Part shown: piece by piece, positions 3,762 through 8,413 of the stretch
Position numbering within the stretch: the stretch's first letter is position 1
How the letters are laid out: every line of letters starts with the position of its first letter
From: a bacterium SM23_31
GTDB lineage: Bacteria > SM23-31
Reading direction: 5' to 3'
Length of the DNA: 8,413 nucleotides
Assembly: GCA_001304035.1 (NCBI GenBank)
Contig: LJUD01000111.1
Location: forward strand, 1-8,413
Translations under genes and position numbers: made by a program
Notes under the pieces: generated by a model
What the model was told of the DNA's origin: nothing
Databases searched by the model: none
Seen by the model: the letters and a program-made list of their open reading frames with translations, nothing else

Positions 3762-5402
3762 GTGGCACGGAGAGATATTGATTTTCTTATTCTTGGAAGC
3801 GGTGTAGCAGGTTTAACCTTTGCACTTAAAGCCGCCCAATTCGGGACGGTCGCGATCGTTACTAAAAAAGTAGACATAGAATCCAATACCAATTACGCAC
3901 AGGGAGGGATCGCCTCGGTTTTCGGTAAGGACGATTCTTTCGAACTGCACATACAGGACACACTATCCACAGGCAGGGGGCTTAGCAAGAGAGAAGCTGT
4001 TGAAATTATGGTGCGTGAAGGACCGGAACGCATCATGGAACTGGTCGATTTTGGCGCTCAATTTACACTCCATGAAGACGGTAAATACTTCGACCTCGGT
4101 ATGGAGGGAGGACATTCCCGCAAGCGGATAGTCCATGCCCGTGATTACACCGGAAACGAAATAGAACGAATTCTGGTTAAAACAGCACGCAATAATCCCA
4201 ATATTACTATTTATGAAAACCACATTGCCATTGACCTGATTACCGAGCACCAGCTTAAACCGGAAACAAAATCCGGGAATATTAATTGTTATGGTGCGTA
4301 CGTTTATGATAGTAATGCGGACAAGGTTAATATATTTGCAGCAAAGATTACACTGCTTGCCACGGGGGGCACCGGTCAGGTTTATCTGCATACCACAAAT
4401 CCGAACATAGCCACCGGCGACGGTCTTGCTATGGCATACCGGGCAGGTGCAATGCTGGCTAATCTGGAATTCATGCAATTTCATCCCACGACACTATATC
4501 ATCCTGAAGCTGAATCGTTTTTGATCTCCGAAGCAGTCCGCGGCGCGGGGGCAATACTCAGGAACAAGAGCGGTGAACCATTTATGAAAAAATACGATGA
4601 GCGCGGTGAACTTGCACCACGTGATATAGTTGCACATGCAATAGATGCAGAACTTAAAAAAACCGGAGATGAATGTGTATATCTTGATTTATCTCCCATC
4701 GGCGCTTCTGAAATTCCTGTTAAATTTCCGCAAATTTATAAAAAGTGCCTGGAATTCAAGCTCGACATTACAAAAGAACTAATTCCGGTTGTCCCGGCAG
4801 CTCATTATATGTGCGGAGGATTGGTAACGGATCTTCAGGGAAAAACATTGGTAGAGAACTTATTTGCCTGCGGCGAAGTAGCGTATACGGGCGTTCACGG
4901 TGCGAACAGGCTTGCAAGCAACTCATTGCTCGAAGCTCTCGTTTTTTCTCACAGGGCAGCACTTCATGTTACGAAAAAGATTGAAAAAATACCATCTCCG
5001 CCGATAATTATTCCACCCTGGGACGACAGCGGCACATTCAATGCCGAGGAATGGGTGCTGATAAGCCATGACCGTCTGGAAATCCGCAGATTGATGTGGG
5101 ACTATGTCGGCATAGTCAGGTCCGATTTCCGTCTCAGCAGGGCAGAACGGCGTATTAAAATGATTCATCAGGAAGTAGAAAATTTTTACAGAAAAAGATC
5201 AATCACCGAAGAATTAGTGGAACTGCGCAATCTTGCCACTGTTGCATTATTAATTGTCCGGTGTGCAATGATGCGAAAAGAGAGCCGCGGTTTGCACTAT
5301 ACAACGGACTATCCGGAACCGGATGATATCCGTCACCTTCACGATACCATAATTCAAGAGAGTATTTCCAATTTGCCGGGAGTAATGACCAACATTAAGT
5401 GA
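3762..5402 (+). CDS. nadB: L-aspartate oxidase
   Basis: A cytoplasmic FAD enzyme that oxidises L-aspartate to iminoaspartate, which quinolinate synthase (NadA) uses for de novo NAD synthesis. The 546-residue length is normal. Visible elements are the FAD-binding GSGVAGL (12-18), SNTNYAQGG (41-49), EGGHS with Glu115, ATGGTGQVY (200-208), FHPTTL with His241, APRDIVAHA with Arg287, AAHYMCGG with His348 and HGANRLASNSLLEA with Arg383. These correspond to the E. coli active-site residues Glu121, His244, Arg290, His351 and Arg386. The ASNS wording at the last motif favours NadB over succinate dehydrogenase SdhA, which usually reads GANS there. The C-terminal helical domain is complete. The start is GTG with AAGGAAG at 3751-3757. 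nadA and nadC are not in the window. tatC follows after 26 bases. Confidence 0.95.
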   Translation: MARRDIDFLILGSGVAGLTFALKAAQFGTVAIVTKKVDIESNTNYAQGGIASVFGKDDSFELHIQDTLSTGRGLSKREAVEIMVREGPERIMELVDFGAQFTLHEDGKYFDLGMEGGHSRKRIVHARDYTGNEIERILVKTARNNPNITIYENHIAIDLITEHQLKPETKSGNINCYGAYVYDSNADKVNIFAAKITLLATGGTGQVYLHTTNPNIATGDGLAMAYRAGAMLANLEFMQFHPTTLYHPEAESFLISEAVRGAGAILRNKSGEPFMKKYDERGELAPRDIVAHAIDAELKKTGDECVYLDLSPIGASEIPVKFPQIYKKCLEFKLDITKELIPVVPAAHYMCGGLVTDLQGKTLVENLFACGEVAYTGVHGANRLASNSLLEALVFSHRAALHVTKKIEKIPSPPIIIPPWDDSGTFNAEEWVLISHDRLEIRRLMWDYVGIVRSDFRLSRAERRIKMIHQEVENFYRKRSITEELVELRNLATVALLIVRCAMMRKESRGLHYTTDYPEPDDIRHLHDTIIQESISNLPGVMTNIK

Positions 5403-5428
5403 AAATTTCAAAGTGACTACAGGGATAA

Positions 5429-6286
5429 ATGGACGAACACGATGTAAAAGACGATGCTGCCATACATGGTAAAAGCGGTTCCATAAATGAAAATAATAAC
5501 AAAGACGGAACTGAACAAAAAGAGGAAAAGACCGGCAGCAAGGGTAAAAAAGAGCCCCGGGATAAAGAAAAACACATGCCCTTTACCGAGCACCTTGAAG
5601 AATTGCGGAAGCGGCTTTTCAAATGTATAGGCTCGATAGTCGGTTTAGGATTGATTTCATACATCTTTTCGGAAAAATTGCTTGATTTTTTAACAAAACC
5701 GAAGCCGAATCCTGATGTGCCGCTGCAAATCCTTAAACCTACGGGAGGATTTTTAATCCACATAAAAGTGGCATTTTTTGCCGGAATTGTTTTCAGTATT
5801 CCGGTTCTTATTTACCAATTCTGGCAGTTTGTCGCTCCCGGACTTTTCACAAAAGAGAGAAAATATATTTTTCCGATTATTTTATTTTCCGTAATCTGTT
5901 TTGTAACAGGCGCGTTATTTGCGTATTTTATCGTTATCCCTCTTGGATTAAAATTTCTCCTTGGATTTGAAACAGAATCCATGATAGCAAATTGGACAAT
6001 AGACGAGTATATTAGTTTTATCACGATGCTCATGATTGTATTTGGTGTGGTGTTTGAACTGCCAATGGTAGCCCTGTTCTTGGGAAAAATAGGGATTATA
6101 AATCATAAAATAATGTCAAAATACAGGCGTTACGCACTCTTTGGTGCTCTTGTGTTCGGTGCCGTACTCACTCCTCCCGACTTCATAACGCAATTAGCGC
6201 TGGCAATTCCACTCTGGATTCTTTATGAAGTGAGCATTGTACTTGTGCGTATATTTGGGAAAAAACCGTCGGAAAACGATATTTAG
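5429..6286 (+). CDS. tatC: Sec-independent protein translocase TatC
   Basis: The six-helix inner-membrane receptor of the twin-arginine system, which recognises RR signal peptides and recruits TatA/B to export folded proteins. Family residues are all present: HLEELRKR (55-62), YQFWQFVAPGLF followed by TKERK with Glu143 (E. coli Glu103 region), FELP with Glu210 and TPPD with Asp251. The protein is 285 residues, about 30-40 longer than usual. The excess is a hydrophilic N-terminal tail (residues 1-49) rich in K, E, D, N and G. A second Met at 50 (5576) begins the conserved part, MPFTEHLEEL, but has no better ribosome-binding site than AGGG at 5421-5424 before the chosen ATG. It sits close behind nadB and is probably cotranscribed. 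No tatA or tatB is in the window. Confidence 0.95.
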   Translation: MDEHDVKDDAAIHGKSGSINENNNKDGTEQKEEKTGSKGKKEPRDKEKHMPFTEHLEELRKRLFKCIGSIVGLGLISYIFSEKLLDFLTKPKPNPDVPLQILKPTGGFLIHIKVAFFAGIVFSIPVLIYQFWQFVAPGLFTKERKYIFPIILFSVICFVTGALFAYFIVIPLGLKFLLGFETESMIANWTIDEYISFITMLMIVFGVVFELPMVALFLGKIGIINHKIMSKYRRYALFGALVFGAVLTPPDFITQLALAIPLWILYEVSIVLVRIFGKKPSENDI

Positions 6287-6389
6287 CTGTTGCATTACAA
6301 ATAAATTTCACGTAATTTATAGCTTTATTATATCAAAGCTCATAATAATAAATTTGGATCAAATAAAATTCTCGATGAACTGAAAATAT

Positions 6390-6483
6390 TTAACCGCAGA
6401 GTACACGGAGGATCACTATGTTTTCATAACTTTTATATTTTCTTTAGCGTTATTATCGAAACTCTTTCGTGCTTTGCGTTTAA
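6390..6483. repeat. MITE-like imperfect inverted repeat between tatC and the prenyl synthase
   Basis: The left end TTAACCGCAGAGTACACGG (6390-6408) is an imperfect reverse complement of 6465-6483, which reads TTAAACGCAAAGCACGAAA on the other strand, with about two thirds of positions matching. The centre is AT-rich and non-coding. Similar ends occur at 1222-1234 and 1394-1405, and a fragment (CCCTGCGCCTCTGCAGTAAA) lies at 7560-7579, before the glycosyltransferase. It resembles short CGCAGAG/CTCTGCG repeats that I recall from many FCB-group intergenic regions. Confidence 0.55.
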
Positions 6484-6552
6484 TTTTTTTTATTTTTTAG
6501 ATTCATCCGGCATTTTATTTGTGTAAGATGAACTAAAATTATACTTACTCTT

Positions 6553-7527
6553 TTGCTTGATTTAAACGAAATTATTAAACCGGTTGCAGTGGACCTCGAA
6601 ACTGCACAAAAAACGTTTGCCGATTTATTAAAATCCCCTATCCGGATTATTAATATTATCGCCAAGCATATGATGCGGCAGCAGGGTAAATGCCTTAGAC
6701 CGGTTCTTGTTCTTTTATCAAGCCGAATATTCAGTGAACCCACACCGGAGACGTATAAAGCGGCTGCATTAGTTGAAATGCTGCATAATGCCACGTTGAT
6801 ACACGATGACGTAATCGACGATTCTACTGTCCGGCGCGGGAGACCGACACTTAACGCTATCTGGAAAAATAAAATATCGGTTCTGATGGGCGACTACATT
6901 CTCGCCCGGTCATTAACCGTAGCTGTGGGTCTGAAAAGCCTCGAGGCGATCAATATTCTTTCCGAATCAAGCACACGCATGAGCCAGGGTGAGATCGCTC
7001 AACTTGTTATTAGTGAAAAAAAACATGTTACCGAAGAGGAGTATTTTCAAATTATCGGTGACAAAACTGCGGCTTTAATTTCTGCATGCTGTCAGCTTGG
7101 TGCTTTGACCGTATCGGCACCTCCGGAGAAAGTCGAGGTTTTTAAAAACTTTGGCGAAAAACTCGGTCTCGCTTTTCAAATTAAAGATGACCTGTTAGAC
7201 ATTTACGGAGAGGAAAAGGTATTCGGGAAAACACGGGGAATCGACCTTAAAAATGGGAAAGTTACGCTTCCGCTCATTCACGCTCTGAAACAGGTTGAAA
7301 ATAAACAGCAGAATAAAATAATGAAAAAAGTTAAGAAACGGGTCCCACGAAAAGAACTGCATTCAATTATTCAATTTATTCGTGAACAGGGCGGTATTCA
7401 GTATGCTATGAATAAAGCGAAAAAGCTGGCAGAGGATGCACGGAATGAGCTGTCATTATTCCCCGATTCGGTGTACAAAACCGCATTGATCGAGCTGTCA
7501 CAATATATTGTAAACAGAAAACAATGA
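6553..7527 (+). CDS. polyprenyl diphosphate synthase (long-chain, octaprenyl/heptaprenyl type)
   Basis: It condenses isopentenyl diphosphate onto an allylic primer, most likely to make the side chain of menaquinone or another long isoprenoid carrier. The 324-residue length fits. Visible motifs are GKCLRP (45-50, usually GKRLRP), the first Asp-rich motif DDVIDD (85-90) with RRGRPT after it, GDYILARS (113-120) and the second Asp-rich motif KDDLLD (211-216), followed by GKTRGIDLKNGKVTLPL. The residue five before the first Asp is Ala80. A small residue there, rather than an aromatic, is typical of long-chain synthases. The start is TTG with no Shine-Dalgarno. The frame is open from 6532, and no ATG is available before the conserved LDLNEIIKPV, so the exact start is uncertain. 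A MITE-like repeat ends about 70 bp upstream. Confidence 0.92.
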   Translation: MLDLNEIIKPVAVDLETAQKTFADLLKSPIRIINIIAKHMMRQQGKCLRPVLVLLSSRIFSEPTPETYKAAALVEMLHNATLIHDDVIDDSTVRRGRPTLNAIWKNKISVLMGDYILARSLTVAVGLKSLEAINILSESSTRMSQGEIAQLVISEKKHVTEEEYFQIIGDKTAALISACCQLGALTVSAPPEKVEVFKNFGEKLGLAFQIKDDLLDIYGEEKVFGKTRGIDLKNGKVTLPLIHALKQVENKQQNKIMKKVKKRVPRKELHSIIQFIREQGGIQYAMNKAKKLAEDARNELSLFPDSVYKTALIELSQYIVNRKQ

Positions 7528-7598
7528 GTAATAAAATTTTTTTATACGGATTTTTTCTTCCCTGCGCCTCTGCAGTAAAAGTATTTTAGTTATATATA

Positions 7599-8413
7599 AT
7601 GTCTGAAATTCGAAAAATATTAATCATTCGCCTGAGTTCAATCGGCGATATACTGTTAACAACACCTCTTATCAGGGCATTAAGAAAAAAATATCCGCAA
7701 GCGGTTATAGATTTTGTTATTAAGGAACAGTATGCCGACCTGTTGAAGACAAATCCTCACGTGAGTAATGTAATCACTTTTAATCATTCAGCCAGAGGCA
7801 GATCCGCCTACGGCGGAAAGGCAGGTATTAAAGAGCTGCGAAAACTAAAAAAGCACATTAAAAAAAAGCGGTACGACCTGTTGATTGACATACACAAAAA
7901 CTTTCGCAGTATTTACCTGAGAACGGGAACCGGTGCCGGTTTTGTAGTTAAATATCGAAAGGATTACGTAAAGAGGTTTCTGCTGGTCCGTTTCGGGATC
8001 AACAGATTCAACACAGTAATACCGATATATAAACGCTATTTTCGTGCCGTTGAATCGCTTGGTATTGTTCCCGGTAATCCAGACACCGAACTTCATATTC
8101 CCGGAATAACGCATGAACAGATTCATTCAATTATAGTTAAAGACGGCTTACACGACAATCAGCCGCTTATTGTTCTCTGTCCGGGCGCCGGTTTTGCTAC
8201 AAAAAGATGGCACACCGAAGGATTTGCCGCAGTGGGTGATTATTTCGCCCGTAAATATGGTGCCATGGTCTGCATACTTGGCAGCCTGTATGATGAGGAT
8301 GTCTGCGAGGCTGTTCAAAAATGTATGAAGATGCAGTCCGTTAATTTTGCGGGAAAATTTTCACTGTTAGAAGCCGCCGCCGTAATGCAGCACAGTTCAC
8401 TTGTTGTTACAAA
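7599..8413 (+). CDS. glycosyltransferase family 9 (heptosyltransferase-like), 3' end outside window
   Basis: The frame is open to the right edge (271 full codons). The N-terminal signature ILIIRLSSIGDILLTTPLIR, then YDLLIDIHKNFRS (92-104), the nucleotide-sugar-binding LCPGAGFATKRW (193-204) and ILGS (226-229) are typical of GT9 ADP-heptose:LPS heptosyltransferases such as WaaF, WaaC and RfaQ. The protein probably adds a heptose or similar sugar to LPS core on the cytoplasmic face of the inner membrane; the exact acceptor cannot be read. About 70-80 residues are missing at the end, just before the expected NDSG. Residues 65-76 (ARGRSAYGGKAG) are encoded by a palindromic repeat and look inserted between the FNH strand end and IKELRKLKK. 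No Shine-Dalgarno is seen. It starts 71 bp after the prenyl synthase. Confidence 0.9.
   Translation, partial: MSEIRKILIIRLSSIGDILLTTPLIRALRKKYPQAVIDFVIKEQYADLLKTNPHVSNVITFNHSARGRSAYGGKAGIKELRKLKKHIKKKRYDLLIDIHKNFRSIYLRTGTGAGFVVKYRKDYVKRFLLVRFGINRFNTVIPIYKRYFRAVESLGIVPGNPDTELHIPGITHEQIHSIIVKDGLHDNQPLIVLCPGAGFATKRWHTEGFAAVGDYFARKYGAMVCILGSLYDEDVCEAVQKCMKMQSVNFAGKFSLLEAAAVMQHSSLVVT
7796..7825. repeat. TCCGCC-TAC-GGCGGA palindromic repeat inserted in frame in the glycosyltransferase
   Basis: The core hairpin (7803-7817) has perfect 6-bp arms and a TAC loop, flanked by GGCA on the left and GGCAGG on the right. It resembles intergenic palindromes with GGCAGG flanks that I recall from several uncultured bacterial genomes. 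Here it is read as RGRSAYGGKAG and keeps the frame open. Confidence 0.65.

Noticed and set aside
3963..4484. Long minus-strand open frame opposite nadB (and similar ones opposite rlmD, tatC and the other genes)
   Set aside because: It is the antisense shadow of a clearly conserved gene, with no recognisable protein features.
6301..6340. Two AT-rich hairpins after tatC (ATAAATT/AATTTAT and AGCTTT/AAAGCT) as a terminator
   Set aside because: The stems are weak, almost all A/T, and no T tract follows, so I cannot support an intrinsic terminator.
6413..6429. GGAGGATCACTATG as a ribosome-binding site and start codon
   Set aside because: The ORF is three codons long and lies inside the inverted repeat element.
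6598..6702. GKCLRP in the prenyl synthase as a loss of the usual Arg in GKRLRP
   Set aside because: The Lys and the final Arg of the motif are kept, and the middle position varies in the family. Both Asp-rich motifs are intact, so the enzyme should be active.
7524..7589. A 21-codon ORF (MSNKIFLYGFFLPCASAVKVF) whose ATG overlaps the prenyl synthase stop as ATGA and looks like a lipoprotein signal peptide
   Set aside because: It is very short, has no ribosome-binding site, and its second half is made from the CTGCGCCTCTGCAG repeat fragment. Chance is the simplest reading.

Overview
The window looks like chromosomal DNA of an AT-leaning bacterium, most likely from the Bacteroidota/Chlorobiota/Ignavibacteriota (FCB) side of the tree. 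That placement is an impression from the style of the RlmD, TatC, NadB and drug/metabolite-transporter proteins and from weak or absent Shine-Dalgarno sequences at several genes. I could not test it against a database. All supportable genes lie on the + strand.

Layout. (1) Positions 1-1112 hold the C-terminal three quarters of an RlmD/TrmA-type RNA uracil-C5 methyltransferase whose start lies before the window. (2) Positions 1113-2240 are a gene-poor, AT-rich stretch. It holds several families of short palindromic repeats, one small intact gene (about 64 aa), and the relics of at least three accessory genes: a nucleotidyltransferase N-terminus, a HicB antitoxin C-terminus, and a RAYT-like (REP-associated) transposase C-terminus. 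(3) A 66-aa four-cysteine hypothetical protein and an EamA/DMT transporter follow at 2242-3392. (4) Positions 3393-3761 hold a 31-codon ORF that runs into a palindromic repeat, then an 86-bp element with perfect 25-bp inverted ends. (5) Housekeeping genes fill the rest: nadB (L-aspartate oxidase), tatC (26 bp downstream, probably cotranscribed), a MITE-like inverted repeat, a long-chain polyprenyl diphosphate synthase, and a family-9 glycosyltransferase (heptosyltransferase-like) that runs off the right edge.

Functionally, nadB makes iminoaspartate for NAD synthesis. TatC exports folded twin-arginine proteins. The prenyl synthase makes the quinone or carrier-lipid side chain. The GT9 enzyme probably adds a sugar to LPS core or another surface glycan. 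The neighbourhood is mainly redox/envelope housekeeping, not a defence island.

The most unusual signal is the density and variety of short palindromes: about seven sequence families in 8.4 kb. At least two lie inside reading frames without breaking them. One is in the 64-aa protein (1503-1525) and one is in the glycosyltransferase (7796-7825), much as Rickettsia palindromic elements do. Other copies sit at the break points of the decayed genes or occur as head-to-head pairs like BIMEs. A RAYT-like transposase relic in the same window suggests, but does not prove, a mobilising enzyme.
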